Counted from the stretch's first letter, positions 1 through 8,101 are shown. The stretch is DNA of 64,000 nucleotides from Methylotenera oryzisoli_B (GCA_965613685.1 OZ277031.1:248001-312000), one strand, 5' to 3'. The notes: generated by a model not told the origin, from the letters alone. Program-made: numbers and translations.

Positions 1-4
1 GTAA
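1..4 (+). CDS. Possible stop codon of rplB (partial)
   Basis: A TAA at 2-4 lies ten bases upstream of rpsS. In the conserved S10 operon the gene before rpsS is rplB (ribosomal protein L2), so this is probably its stop codon. Only the codon itself is visible, so the call rests on gene order. Confidence 0.35.
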
Positions 5-13
5 GGTAATCAT

Positions 14-289
14 ATGGCACGTTCACTTAAAAAAGGTCCATTTATTGATGGTCATTTGGCTAAAAAAGTAGAAGTTGCAGCTGCAACGCGCGATCGTAAA
101 CCAATCAAAACTTGGTCACGTCGCTCTACAATTTTCCCAGATTTTATTGGTCTTACTATTGCAATTCACAATGGTAAGCAACACATTCCAGTGTTGATTT
201 CTGAAAACATGGTAGGTCACAAGCTCGGTGAGTTTGCGTTAACACGCACATTCAAAGGTCATGCAGCCGACAAAAAAGCTAAGAAATAG
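14..289 (+). CDS. rpsS: 30S ribosomal protein S19
   Basis: S19 of the small subunit head, which works with S13 near the A site. The 91-residue product has the family's usual length, the conserved start ARSLKKGPF and the C-terminal GHKLGEFALTRTFKGH block. It belongs to the S10 operon and is followed after six bases by rplV. The ATG at 14 gives the canonical N-terminus. Codons favour AAA, GAA and CGT, as expected of a highly expressed gene. Confidence 0.98.
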   Translation: MARSLKKGPFIDGHLAKKVEVAAATRDRKPIKTWSRRSTIFPDFIGLTIAIHNGKQHIPVLISENMVGHKLGEFALTRTFKGHAADKKAKK

Positions 290-298
290 GAGCTGATG

Positions 299-628
299 AT
301 GCAAGTATCTGCAATATTAAAAGGTGTTCATCTCTCTCCGCAAAAAGCTAGATTGGTGGCAGACCTTGTTCGTGGCAAGAAAGTGGATCACGCCCTTAAC
401 ATCTTAAACTTCACACCTAAAAAAGGTGCTGAGGTGATTAAGAAGGTAGTTGAGTCTGCAATCGCTAATGCCGAACACAACAATGGCGCTGATATTGACG
501 AGTTGAAGGTAACTTCAATCTATGTTGATAAAGGCATTGTGCTTAAACGTATCCGTCCACGCGCAAAAGGTCGTGCTGGTCGTATCACTAAACCAACCTG
601 TCACATTCATGTGACAGTCGGTAACTAA
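299..628 (+). CDS. rplV: 50S ribosomal protein L22
   Basis: L22 binds 23S rRNA and its beta hairpin lines the exit tunnel. The SPQKARLVADLVRGKKV block near the N-terminus and the tail RAKGRAGRITKPTCHIHV are diagnostic. Two ATG codons stand in tandem at 296 and 299. The AGGAG at 288-292 is only three bases from the first but six from the second, so 299 is the better start (109 residues) and matches the usual QVSAIL-type N-terminus. Confidence 0.97.
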   Translation: MQVSAILKGVHLSPQKARLVADLVRGKKVDHALNILNFTPKKGAEVIKKVVESAIANAEHNNGADIDELKVTSIYVDKGIVLKRIRPRAKGRAGRITKPTCHIHVTVGN

Positions 629-637
629 GGGATAATC

Positions 638-1363
638 ATGGGTCAGAAAATTCATCCAATTGGTTTCCGTCTGAGTGTCCAAAAAAATTGGTCCTCACGT
701 TGGTATGCCAATAGCAAAAACTTCCCGGCTATGTTGCAAGGCGACATTAAGGTTCGTGAGTTTCTAAATAAAAAATTAGCCAGTGCAGCGGTAAGCCGTA
801 TCTTGATTGAGCGTCCTGCAAAGAACGCTAAGATCACTATCTACAGTGCTCGTCCTGGTGTTGTAATCGGTAAAAAAGGCGAAGACATTGAGTCATTGCG
901 CGCTTCTCTACAAGGTTTAATGGGCGTGCCTGTTCACCTTAACATTGAAGAAGTTCGTAAGCCTGAAGTCGATGCTACATTGATTGCACAATCGATTGCG
1001 CAACAACTTGAAAAACGTGTGATGTTCCGTCGTGCCATGAAGCGTGCTATGCAAAATGCCATGCGCCTTGGTGCGCAAGGTATCAAAATCATGAGTTCAG
1101 GTCGCTTGAACGGTATCGAAATCGCGCGTACTGAATGGTACCGTGAAGGTCGTGTGCCATTACACACATTACGTGCAGACATTGATTACGGTGTTGCTGA
1201 GGCTTCAACCACCTACGGTATTATCGGTATCAAAGTTTGGGTATTTAAAGGTGAAATTTTCGCGGGTAATACCCCGACACCAATCGGTGCGACAACCGCT
1301 CCAGTTGCTGAGCCAGAGAAAAAAGTAAGAAAGCCGAGGGCTAAAGATGCTACAACCGTCTAG
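638..1363 (+). CDS. rpsC: 30S ribosomal protein S3
   Basis: S3 lies at the mRNA entry channel and contributes to helicase activity. The 241-residue protein starts with GQKIHPIGFRL and carries a type II KH domain with the GxxG loop GKKG at residues 78-81. The C-terminal domain ends in a basic tail (KKVRKPRAK). The last 17 bases overlap the start of rplP, so the two genes are probably translationally coupled. Confidence 0.98.
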   Translation: MGQKIHPIGFRLSVQKNWSSRWYANSKNFPAMLQGDIKVREFLNKKLASAAVSRILIERPAKNAKITIYSARPGVVIGKKGEDIESLRASLQGLMGVPVHLNIEEVRKPEVDATLIAQSIAQQLEKRVMFRRAMKRAMQNAMRLGAQGIKIMSSGRLNGIEIARTEWYREGRVPLHTLRADIDYGVAEASTTYGIIGIKVWVFKGEIFAGNTPTPIGATTAPVAEPEKKVRKPRAKDATTV

Positions 1364-1763
1364 ACAAAAATACCGCAAGATGCAAAAAGGCCGCAACAAG
1401 GGCATTGCAACTACGGGTAATAAGGTAAGTTTTGGTGATTTTGGTTTAAAAGCCATAGGTCGCGGTCGTTTAACGGCTCGTCAAATTGAGGCGGCTCGCC
1501 GCGTTATGACGCGTCATATTAAACGTGGTGGTCGCGTATGGATTCGTATATTCCCAGATCAGCCAATTTCTAAAAAACCAGCCGAAGTACGTATGGGTAA
1601 CGGTAAAGGCAGTACCGAGTTTTACGTTGCTCAAATTCAGCCTGGCAAAATGTTATATGAAATGGACGGCGTGAGCGAAGAGCTTGCGCGTGAAGCGTTC
1701 CGTTTGGCAGCGGCTAAGTTGCCAATTGAAACAACCTTCATGACACGTCAGTTGGGGAGCTAG
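1347..1763 (+). CDS. rplP: 50S ribosomal protein L16
   Basis: L16 organises the aminoacyl-tRNA site of the large subunit. The product is 138 residues and starts MLQPSRQKYRKMQKGRNKG, the family's standard N-terminus, which supports the ATG at 1347 inside rpsC. The conserved GRVWIRIFPDQPISKKPAEVRMGNGKG region is present. rpmC starts two bases after the stop codon. Confidence 0.98.
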   Translation: MLQPSRQKYRKMQKGRNKGIATTGNKVSFGDFGLKAIGRGRLTARQIEAARRVMTRHIKRGGRVWIRIFPDQPISKKPAEVRMGNGKGSTEFYVAQIQPGKMLYEMDGVSEELAREAFRLAAAKLPIETTFMTRQLGS

Positions 1764-1765
1764 GA

Positions 1766-1960
1766 ATGAAAGCAACCGATTTAAGAGCAAAAAGCGTTGA
1801 TGAGCTAAATGCCGAGTTGATTGAATTGCGCCGTGCGCAATTTTCTCTACGCATGCAAGTAGCAACTCAACAGTTATCTAAAGTAGATCAGCTAGGTAAA
1901 GTACGCAAAGATGTTGCGCGTGTGAAACTTGTATTAGCTGAGAAAGCGAAACAGGCCTAA
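1766..1960 (+). CDS. rpmC: 50S ribosomal protein L29
   Basis: L29 is a small two-helix protein at the exit of the peptide tunnel that helps dock trigger factor and SRP. The 64-residue product begins MKATDLRAKSVDELNAEL and contains the conserved QFSLRMQ and QLSKVDQLGKVRKDVARV stretches. It sits between rplP and rpsQ, two bases from each, as in other proteobacterial S10 operons. Confidence 0.97.
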   Translation: MKATDLRAKSVDELNAELIELRRAQFSLRMQVATQQLSKVDQLGKVRKDVARVKLVLAEKAKQA

Positions 1961-1962
1961 TA

Positions 1963-2208
1963 ATGACTGAAACTACAAAAGTAGTGCGTAGCCTTACTGG
2001 CCGCGTAACAAGCGACAAAATGGATAAAACGGTTACGGTTCTAGTTGAGCGTAAAGTGAAGCATCCTTTAATTGGTAAAGTAATTCGCCAATCTAAGAAG
2101 TTTCATGCACACGACGAAACAAACAGCTGTAAAGAAGGCGACATGGTAACCATTACCGAAAGCCGTCCTTTATCTAAAACAAAATCTTGGGTTGTTAAAA
2201 CAGCCTAA
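1963..2208 (+). CDS. rpsQ: 30S ribosomal protein S17
   Basis: S17 is an OB-fold protein that binds 16S rRNA early in assembly. The 81-residue product has the signature GRVTSDKMDKTVTVLVERKVKHP and KKFHAHDE. In E. coli it is the last gene of the S10 operon. A 231-base gap follows here, with a perfect hairpin and a promoter, which agrees with an operon boundary. Confidence 0.98.
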   Translation: MTETTKVVRSLTGRVTSDKMDKTVTVLVERKVKHPLIGKVIRQSKKFHAHDETNSCKEGDMVTITESRPLSKTKSWVVKTA

Positions 2209-2217
2209 GTCGGCTTT

Positions 2218-2251
2218 GTTGCGCAATTCTTAGGAATAAGAATTGCGCAAC
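2218..2251 (+). terminator. Perfect 14-bp hairpin at the end of the S10 operon
   Basis: Arms 2218-2231 and 2238-2251 (GTTGCGCAATTCTT and its exact complement) are separated by a six-base loop. The hairpin begins ten bases after the rpsQ stop codon. It has no run of T after it, so it is not a classical intrinsic terminator. It could be a Rho-linked or mRNA-stabilising 3' end, or a protein site. The right arm also contains the -35 element of the next promoter. Confidence 0.6.
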
Positions 2252-2271
2252 ATGGTTTGGCAAGTTATAAT
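2243..2271 (+). promoter_or_regulatory. Sigma-70 promoter of the spc operon
   Basis: TTGCGC at 2243-2248 and a perfect TATAAT at 2266-2271 are 17 bases apart, upstream of rplN. The -35 hexamer lies within the right arm of the 2218-2251 hairpin. A second small dyad (GTGAAA/TTTCAC, 2373-2388) lies in the leader and may be an mRNA element. The leader of about 160 bases would leave room for autogenous control, as known for spc in E. coli. Confidence 0.7.
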
Positions 2272-2439
2272 GTTTGGCTATTTTGGTGGGCGACTCAAGG
2301 TTATGCTAAGGCAAAGCTAACAGTCAAAAGCTCTCACCCCAATACTGACCGGGTCTATCGGCCGTGTTAATTGTGAAATTTATTTCACGGTTAAAAATGG
2401 CTGGTGTTGGTTTTAACGGATTAAGTTGGAGTTTATCTC

Positions 2440-2808
2440 ATGATTCAAATGCAATCTCGGCTTGAAGTTGCCGACAACACTGGTGCGCGCTCCGTGCAAT
2501 GCATCAAAGTGTTAGGTGGTTCTAAGCGTCGTTACGCCGGTATAGGCGATATCATCAAGGTCAGCATCAAAGATGCTGCGCCACGTGGTCGCGTCAAAAA
2601 AGGCGAAGTATACAGTGCAGTGGTTGTTCGTACTGCTAAGGGTGTTCGTCGTCCAGACGGCTCACTAGTTAAGTTCGATGGCAACGCTGCCGTTCTGTTA
2701 AATAATAAACTTGAACCGATTGGCACCCGCATATTTGGGCCAGTGACACGTGAATTGCGTACTGAAAAATTCATGAAAATCGTTTCATTAGCACCAGAAG
2801 TATTGTAG
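2440..2808 (+). CDS. rplN: 50S ribosomal protein L14
   Basis: L14 forms an inter-subunit bridge and is the binding partner of the silencing factor RsfS. The 122-residue product carries the signature blocks VADNTGARSVQCIKVLGGS and GVRRPDGSLVKFDGNAAVLLN and ends SLAPEVL as in E. coli. It is the first gene of the spc operon here. The ATG at 2440 gives the normal MIQMQ-type start. Confidence 0.98.
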   Translation: MIQMQSRLEVADNTGARSVQCIKVLGGSKRRYAGIGDIIKVSIKDAAPRGRVKKGEVYSAVVVRTAKGVRRPDGSLVKFDGNAAVLLNNKLEPIGTRIFGPVTRELRTEKFMKIVSLAPEVL

Positions 2809-2816
2809 GAGCTCAC

Positions 2817-3134
2817 ATGAACAAAATTCGCAAGGGTGATTTAGTCATCCTAACTACCGGTAAAGACAAAGGTAAGCAAGGTGCAGTGTTAAGCATCCTT
2901 GATTCTGGACACGTTGTTGTAGAGGGTCTTAACCTAGTTAAGAAACATGCAAAAGCTAACCCGATGAAAGGTATTGCAGGCGGCATCATTGCTAAAGAAA
3001 TGCCATTAGACATTTCAAATGTTGCTTTATTTAACAGCGCGACACAAAAAGGTGATCGCGTAGGCTTCAAAACATTGGATGACGGTCGCAAAATTCGCGT
3101 ATTCAAATCCAATGGCGAAGCAGTGGACGCATAG
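2817..3134 (+). CDS. rplX: 50S ribosomal protein L24
   Basis: L24 is an assembly initiator protein of the large subunit. The N-terminal KOW motif is clear (KIRKGDLVILTTGKDKGK, about residues 3-20), followed by the conserved GLNLVKKHAKANP. Length, 105 residues, is typical. An AGGAGCTC precedes the ATG at a normal distance, eight bases after the rplN stop codon. Confidence 0.98.
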   Translation: MNKIRKGDLVILTTGKDKGKQGAVLSILDSGHVVVEGLNLVKKHAKANPMKGIAGGIIAKEMPLDISNVALFNSATQKGDRVGFKTLDDGRKIRVFKSNGEAVDA

Positions 3135-3142
3135 GAATCATT

Positions 3143-3682
3143 ATGGCGCGCTTAAAAGATTATTATAAAGACTCAGTGGTGAAAGCCATGACTGAGCAAT
3201 TCGGTTACACATCCGTAATGCAGGTGCCACGTATCGATAAGATCACTCTTAACATGGGTGTAGGCGAAGCGGTTGCTGACAAAAAAGTGATGGAACATGC
3301 GGTTGGCGACATGGAAAAAATTGCTGGTCAAAAAGCCATTGTTACTAAAGCTAAGAAATCCGTTGCGGCATTTAAAATCCGTGATGACTATCCGGTAGGT
3401 TGCAAAGTAACGTTACGCCGTGAGCGTATGTACGAGTTCCTGGACCGTTTGGTTACTGTAGCCATTCCACGTATTCGTGACTTCCGCGGTATCTCAGCGA
3501 AATCATTTGATGGCCGTGGTAACTACAACATGGGCGTTAAAGAGCAAATCATTTTCCCTGAAATTGAATACGATAAAATCGATGCAATTCGCGGAATGAA
3601 TATCACAATTACAACTACTGCGAAAACAGATGAAGAAGCAAAAGCTTTGCTTGCTGCGTTTAGTTTTCCTTTCAGAGGTTAA
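3143..3682 (+). CDS. rplE: 50S ribosomal protein L5
   Basis: L5 binds 5S rRNA in the central protuberance and contacts S13. The 179-residue product has the signature VPRIDKITLNMGVGEAVADKK, the QKAIVTKAKKSVAAFKIR block and the terminal AFSFPFRG motif shared by the family. It is followed three bases later by rpsN. Confidence 0.98.
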   Translation: MARLKDYYKDSVVKAMTEQFGYTSVMQVPRIDKITLNMGVGEAVADKKVMEHAVGDMEKIAGQKAIVTKAKKSVAAFKIRDDYPVGCKVTLRRERMYEFLDRLVTVAIPRIRDFRGISAKSFDGRGNYNMGVKEQIIFPEIEYDKIDAIRGMNITITTTAKTDEEAKALLAAFSFPFRG

Positions 3683-3685
3683 GTC

Positions 3686-3991
3686 ATGGCTAAAACCTGT
3701 ATGACAGAACGCGAAATCAAACGTCGCGCAACTGTAAGTAAATTTGCTGTAAAACGTGCTGCTTTAGAAGCGGCAATGAACGATGTTACTGCTTCGGCTG
3801 AAAGCCGTTTCGAGGCGCGCATGAAGTTTCAAGCGTTGCCACGTAATGCTAGCCCAGTGCGTCTTCGTAATCGTTGTGCATTAACTGGTCGCCCACGTGG
3901 TGTGTTTAGTAAATTCGGTATTGGGCGTAGTAAATTGCGCGATTTGATGATGAGTGGCCAAGTGCCAGGCGTCACCAAAGCCAGCTGGTAA
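3686..3991 (+). CDS. rpsN: 30S ribosomal protein S14 (zinc-free long form)
   Basis: S14 of the small subunit head. The protein has 101 residues, the length of the E. coli type, and lacks the CxxC zinc-ribbon pairs of the short form. The C-terminal RLRNRCALTGRPRGVFSKFGIGRSKLRD block is diagnostic. It lies between rplE and rpsH as usual. Confidence 0.98.
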   Translation: MAKTCMTEREIKRRATVSKFAVKRAALEAAMNDVTASAESRFEARMKFQALPRNASPVRLRNRCALTGRPRGVFSKFGIGRSKLRDLMMSGQVPGVTKASW

Positions 3992-4006
3992 TAGGGGTAT
4001 ATAACT

Positions 4007-4402
4007 ATGAGTATGAGTGATCCAATTGCCGACATGTTGACCCGCATTCGTAATGCGCAAATGGTCAATAAAGCGGTTGTTACTATGCCATCTTCTAATG
4101 TTAAGACTGCTATTGCTAGCGTTCTTAAAGAAGAAGGCTACGTAGAAGATTTTGCAGTGCAAACGGAAGGTAGCAAAGCTACTTTAACCATTAGCTTGAA
4201 ATACTATGCTGGCCGCCCTGTTATTGAGCGTATACAGCGTGTAAGTAAGCCTGGTTTGCGCGTTTACAAAGGATCTCAAGAGATTCCTAAAGTAATGAAT
4301 GGCCTTGGTGTGACGATTATGTCTACATCTAAGGGTGTAATGACAGATCGTAAAGCTCAAGCTGCCGGTATCGGTGGTGAAGTGCTTTGCGTAGTGGCTT
4401 AA
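4007..4402 (+). CDS. rpsH: 30S ribosomal protein S8
   Basis: S8 is a primary 16S rRNA binder and in E. coli the translational repressor of the spc operon. The 131-residue product starts MSMSDPIADMLTRIRNAQ, matching the betaproteobacterial form, so 4007 is preferred over the ATG six bases downstream. The C-terminal STSKGVMTDRKAQ and GGEVLCVVA blocks are conserved. Confidence 0.98.
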   Translation: MSMSDPIADMLTRIRNAQMVNKAVVTMPSSNVKTAIASVLKEEGYVEDFAVQTEGSKATLTISLKYYAGRPVIERIQRVSKPGLRVYKGSQEIPKVMNGLGVTIMSTSKGVMTDRKAQAAGIGGEVLCVVA

Positions 4403-4412
4403 GGAGAAGCAA

Positions 4413-4946
4413 ATGTCACGTGTTGCTAAAAATCCAGTAGCTATTCCAGAAAAAGTTGAAGTGGTACTTAGTGCTACATCAATCGCCGTTAGCGGCCCAT
4501 TAGGCAAACTATCTCATCCATTAACGGATGCCGTAGTGTTAAAACGCGAAGGCGAAACCATTACATTTGAAGCGACGAGCGATGCCCGTCACTCACGTGC
4601 AATGTCAGGTACATTGCGCGCCTTGGTAGCCAATATGGTCCATGGCGTATCTCAAGGCTTTACCCGTAAATTAACCTTAGTGGGCGTTGGCTATAAAGCA
4701 GCGGCACAAGGCGCGGTATTAAACCTAGAGTTAGGTTATTCACATCCAATCAATCACAAAATGCCAGCAGGCGTAACTGTGACCACTGCCACACCAACAG
4801 AAATTTTGTTAACTGGTGTTGATAAGCAAGTGATTGGCCAGGTTGCTGCACAGATTCGTGCTTACCGTTCACCAGAGCCATATAAAGGCAAGGGTGTGCG
4901 TTACGCTGATGAAGTGGTTGCAATTAAAGAAACCAAAAAGAAATAA
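4413..4946 (+). CDS. rplF: 50S ribosomal protein L6
   Basis: L6 is a two-domain protein near the factor-binding site. The 177-residue product begins SRVAKNPV, has the LVGVGYKAA motif in the middle and the signature PEPYKGKGVRYADE near the C-terminus. A GGAG-type ribosome site lies just upstream of the ATG, ten bases after rpsH. Confidence 0.98.
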   Translation: MSRVAKNPVAIPEKVEVVLSATSIAVSGPLGKLSHPLTDAVVLKREGETITFEATSDARHSRAMSGTLRALVANMVHGVSQGFTRKLTLVGVGYKAAAQGAVLNLELGYSHPINHKMPAGVTVTTATPTEILLTGVDKQVIGQVAAQIRAYRSPEPYKGKGVRYADEVVAIKETKKK

Positions 4947-4956
4947 GGCTTAAAAA

Positions 4957-5310
4957 ATGAACAACGTAAATAATCGCTTGCGTCGTGCACGTAAAACCCG
5001 TGCCAAAATTGCAGAGCTAAAAGTTACTCGTCTAAGTGTGCACCGTACTAACACGCACATCTACGCACAAATTATTGCTGAAGCTGGCGATAAAGTAATT
5101 GTTAGTGCTTCAACAGTAGAAGCCGACGTTCGTAAAAACCTGAAAAATGGTGGCAACATTGAAGCTGCGGCTTTAATTGGTAAATTAATTGCACAAAAAG
5201 CTAAGAAAGCCGGTGTAACTACCGTGGCTTTTGATCGCTCAGGTTATAAATATCATGGTCGTATTAAAGCGTTGGCTGATGCCGCACGTGAAAACGGCTT
5301 GTCCTTCTAA
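4957..5310 (+). CDS. rplR: 50S ribosomal protein L18
   Basis: L18 binds 5S rRNA together with L5. The 117-residue product has the basic N-terminus NRLRRARKTRAKI, the central RLSVHRTNTHIYAQII strand and the C-terminal AFDRSGYKYHGRIKALADAARENGL motif. The order rplF-rplR-rpsE is the standard one. Confidence 0.98.
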   Translation: MNNVNNRLRRARKTRAKIAELKVTRLSVHRTNTHIYAQIIAEAGDKVIVSASTVEADVRKNLKNGGNIEAAALIGKLIAQKAKKAGVTTVAFDRSGYKYHGRIKALADAARENGLSF

Positions 5311-5337
5311 TTGGTCTGATTGCTTAAGAGGTTAATG

Positions 5338-5850
5338 ATGGCGAGAGAAATGGAACAGCAACAGCAGCAGACTGATGGTTTGCGCGAAAAGATGATTGCA
5401 GTTAATCGTGTTAGTAAAACGGTTAAGGGTGGTCGTATTATGAGTTTTGCAGCTCTTACAGTAGTTGGCGACGGCGATGGTGCGGTTGGCATGGGTAAGG
5501 GTAAAGCACGTGAAGTACCCGTGGCTGTGCAAAAAGCAATGGACGAAGCGCGTCGCGGTATGTTGAAAATTAATTTAACAAACGGCACTTTGCATCACGC
5601 AGTAACGGGTGTGCACGGTGCAGCAAAAGTGTTCATTCAACCTGCTTCTGAAGGTACCGGTATTATTGCTGGTGGCGCCATGCGCGCAATCTTTGAGGTG
5701 ATGGGTGTGACTAACGTGGTTGCAAAATGCATTGGTTCAACCAATCCATACAACCTAGTTCGTGCAACATTGAATGGTTTGGAATCAATGAATACGCCAG
5801 CAGAGATCGCAGCTAAACGCGGTAAATCTGTTGAAGAAATTAGAGGCTAA
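5338..5850 (+). CDS. rpsE: 30S ribosomal protein S5
   Basis: S5 contributes to decoding accuracy and mRNA unwinding. The LREKMIAVNRVSKTVKGGRIMSF block is diagnostic. AAGAGG at 5326-5331 is six bases from the ATG at 5338, giving MAREMEQ and 170 residues; an ATG at 5335 is only three bases from it, and a longer frame opening at a TTG (5320) has no support. The N-terminus has an unusual run of five glutamines (QQQQQ) after MAREME. Confidence 0.97.
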   Translation: MAREMEQQQQQTDGLREKMIAVNRVSKTVKGGRIMSFAALTVVGDGDGAVGMGKGKAREVPVAVQKAMDEARRGMLKINLTNGTLHHAVTGVHGAAKVFIQPASEGTGIIAGGAMRAIFEVMGVTNVVAKCIGSTNPYNLVRATLNGLESMNTPAEIAAKRGKSVEEIRG

Positions 5851-5852
5851 TC

Positions 5853-6050
5853 ATGGCTAAAGACAAAAAAGAAGTGTCAACAATTAAAGTGACATTGGTT
5901 AAAAGTACCATTGGTCGTATTGAAGCGCACAAAGCCACTGTTAAGGGTTTAGGTTTACGCCGTATCCGTCACACAGTGGAAGTGCAAGATACACCAGCAA
6001 TTCGCGGCATGATCAATGCTGTTAACTATCTGGTAAAGGTAGAAGGATAA
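5853..6050 (+). CDS. rpmD: 50S ribosomal protein L30
   Basis: L30 is a small large-subunit protein. The 65-residue product contains the conserved GLGLRRIRHTVEVQDTPAIRGM block. It starts two bases after rpsE, and its TAA overlaps the ATG of rplO by one base, which suggests translational coupling. Confidence 0.97.
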   Translation: MAKDKKEVSTIKVTLVKSTIGRIEAHKATVKGLGLRRIRHTVEVQDTPAIRGMINAVNYLVKVEG

Positions 6051-6490
6051 TGCAGTTAAATACAATTAAGCCTGCAGAAGGCGCTAAAAAAGAACGTCGC
6101 CGCGTAGGTCGTGGTATTGGTTCTGGTTTCGGTAAAACAGCGGGTCGTGGCCATAAAGGTCAAAAATCCCGTACAGGTGGCTTTCATAAAGTCGGTTTTG
6201 AAGGCGGTCAAATGCCTATTCAACGCCGTTTACCTAAACGTGGTTTTAAATCCATGACTAAGGCAAACACTGCGCACGTGCGTACTAGTGAGTTGGCTTT
6301 AATTCCAAATGAAGTCATCGACTTGTTGGCATTAAAAGCAGCCAACATTGTTTCTGGTACCGTTAAAAACGCTAAGATTTTCTTGTCTGGTGATGTAACT
6401 GCTAAATACAACATCCAAGGTTTGTTGTTGACTAAAGGCGCTCGCGCTGCAGTTGAAGCAGCCGGCGGTAAGATTTTAGAAGCAGCATAA
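6050..6490 (+). CDS. rplO: 50S ribosomal protein L15
   Basis: L15 is a late-assembly protein that spans the large subunit. The 146-residue product has the glycine- and arginine-rich N-terminal region RRRVGRGIGSGFGKTAGRGHKGQ and the FEGGQMPIQRRLPKRGF motif. The ATG overlaps the rpmD stop by one base. Confidence 0.98.
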   Translation: MQLNTIKPAEGAKKERRRVGRGIGSGFGKTAGRGHKGQKSRTGGFHKVGFEGGQMPIQRRLPKRGFKSMTKANTAHVRTSELALIPNEVIDLLALKAANIVSGTVKNAKIFLSGDVTAKYNIQGLLLTKGARAAVEAAGGKILEAA

Positions 6491-6499
6491 GAGACTATT

Positions 6500-7822
6500 T
6501 TGGCACAGGATGGATTATTAAAAACAGCATCAAAAATGGGCGAACTTAAAAGCCGCCTGTTTTTTGTGTTGGCTGCATTGGTGGTTTACCGCCTAGGTGC
6601 GCACATCCCAGTGCCGGGTATCGATCCAGATGTATTGGCAAAATTGTTTGAATCGCAAAGTGGCGGCATATTGGGCATGTTCAATATGTTCTCGGGTGGC
6701 GCTCTTTCAAGATTCACTGTGTTTGCTCTAGGTATCATGCCCTACATTTCTGCATCGATTATTATGCAGTTGATGGCAGCAGTATCGCCAAAATTAGAGC
6801 AGTTAAAAAAAGAAGGCGAAGCCGGCAGAAGAACGATTACCAAATACACACGCTACGGCACAGTGGTTTTGGCATCATTCCAAGCGCTGGGCATAGCCAT
6901 TGCGCTTGAATCCCAACCAGGTTTGGTATTGGATCCAGGCATGGCATTTAGATTGACCGCAATGATCACTTTGGTGAGTGGCACCATGTTCATTATGTGG
7001 TTGGGTGAGCAAATTACTGAACGCGGCATAGGCAATGGTATATCTATCATTATCTTTGCTGGTATCGTAGCTGGCTTACCGCACGCATTGGGTACCACAG
7101 CAGAGATGGTTAATACAGGCGCGTTTAGTGTGCCATTGGCTTTCTTCTTGTTAGTAGCAACGGTATTAGTAACGGCATTGGTGGTGTTTGTAGAGCGCGG
7201 TCAACGCAAAATTACCGTCAATTACGCTAAGCGCCAAGTGGGCAATAAAGTCTACGGTGGCCAAACAACGCATTTGCCTATGAAGCTAAACATGGCCGGT
7301 GTCATACCGCCGATTTTTGCTTCTAGCATTATTTTATTCCCGGCGACATTGGCTGGTTGGTTTGGTAGTAAAGAGAGCATGTATTGGCTAAAAGACGTGG
7401 CGGCTGCATTGTCACCAGGTCAACCAATCTACATATTGTTCTTCGCTACTGCGATTGTGTTTTTCTGCTTTTTTTATACTGCACTTCAGTTCAATCCTAA
7501 GGATACGGCTGATAACTTGAAAAAAAGCGGCGCTTTTGTTCCCGGTATTCGTCCAGGTGAGCAAACAGCCAAATACATAGATCGCATTATGGGTCGTTTG
7601 ACTTTAGTGGGTGCAGCATACATAACCTTGGTTTGCTTGCTACCTGAGTTTTTGATTTTGAAATTTAATACACCGTTCTATTTTGGTGGTACATCGTTGT
7701 TGATTATTGTGGTGGTAACGATGGATTTTATGACGCAAGTACAGTCGCATTTGATGTCAAATCAATATGAAGGCTTACTGAAAAAGGCTAACTTTAAAGG
7801 CAATGGGCAAACCCCAAGGTAG
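6500..7822 (+). CDS. secY: Preprotein translocase subunit SecY
   Basis: SecY is the pore-forming subunit of the SecYEG channel in the inner membrane. The 440-residue product has ten predicted membrane segments, the plug and early-helix region GAHIPVPGI, and the cytoplasmic loop signature VVFVERGQRKITVNYAKRQ. The best start is a TTG at 6500 (MAQDGLLKTASKMGELK), ten bases after rplO, with AAGAGA upstream. A TTG start may keep SecY output low compared with its ribosomal neighbours. Confidence 0.97.
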   Translation: MAQDGLLKTASKMGELKSRLFFVLAALVVYRLGAHIPVPGIDPDVLAKLFESQSGGILGMFNMFSGGALSRFTVFALGIMPYISASIIMQLMAAVSPKLEQLKKEGEAGRRTITKYTRYGTVVLASFQALGIAIALESQPGLVLDPGMAFRLTAMITLVSGTMFIMWLGEQITERGIGNGISIIIFAGIVAGLPHALGTTAEMVNTGAFSVPLAFFLLVATVLVTALVVFVERGQRKITVNYAKRQVGNKVYGGQTTHLPMKLNMAGVIPPIFASSIILFPATLAGWFGSKESMYWLKDVAAALSPGQPIYILFFATAIVFFCFFYTALQFNPKDTADNLKKSGAFVPGIRPGEQTAKYIDRIMGRLTLVGAAYITLVCLLPEFLILKFNTPFYFGGTSLLIIVVVTMDFMTQVQSHLMSNQYEGLLKKANFKGNGQTPR

Positions 7823-7872
7823 TTAAAGCAGCGATTTAAGAAACAGCAGTTTAAGAAGTAATGGAGTTATAA

Positions 7873-7986
7873 ATGAGAGTTCGTGCATCAGTAAAAGCAT
7901 TATGTCGTCATTGTAAAGTTGTGCGTCGTCGTGGCGTCGTTCGTATTATTTGTACGGATCCACGTCACAAGCAACGCCAAGGTTAA
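7873..7986 (+). CDS. rpmJ: 50S ribosomal protein L36 (zinc-ribbon form)
   Basis: This 37-residue gene encodes MRVRASVKALC through RHKQRQG. The zinc ligands are visible as CRHC (Cys11, Cys14), Cys27 and His32, so this is the zinc-binding form of L36. GGAG precedes the ATG. It follows secY by 50 bases as in E. coli; infA is not found between them. Confidence 0.96.
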   Translation: MRVRASVKALCRHCKVVRRRGVVRIICTDPRHKQRQG

Positions 7987-8008
7987 TCGATCTCGATCGA
8001 ACAACCAG

Positions 8009-8030
8009 ATTAGAGGCAGTTTGCTCTAAT
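8009..8030 (+). promoter_or_regulatory. Small hairpin downstream of rpmJ
   Basis: ATTAGAG at 8009-8015 pairs with CTCTAAT at 8024-8030 across an eight-base loop. It may mark the spc mRNA end. No T run follows, so its role is uncertain. Confidence 0.35.
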
Positions 8031-8072
8031 TGAGATGGTCCCAGTAGTAGTGGTGATCAGAAGATAAGCTAA

Positions 8073-8101
8073 TTGATAAAAATTGGTTTTGCTGTTAGAA
8101 T
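8073..8101 (+). promoter_or_regulatory. Sigma-70 promoter of the alpha operon
   Basis: TTGATA at 8073-8078 and TAGAAT at 8096-8101 have a 17-base spacer, about 55 bases upstream of rpsM. In E. coli S4 represses this operon by binding the rpsM leader; the leader here is short and I do not claim that structure. Confidence 0.7.
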
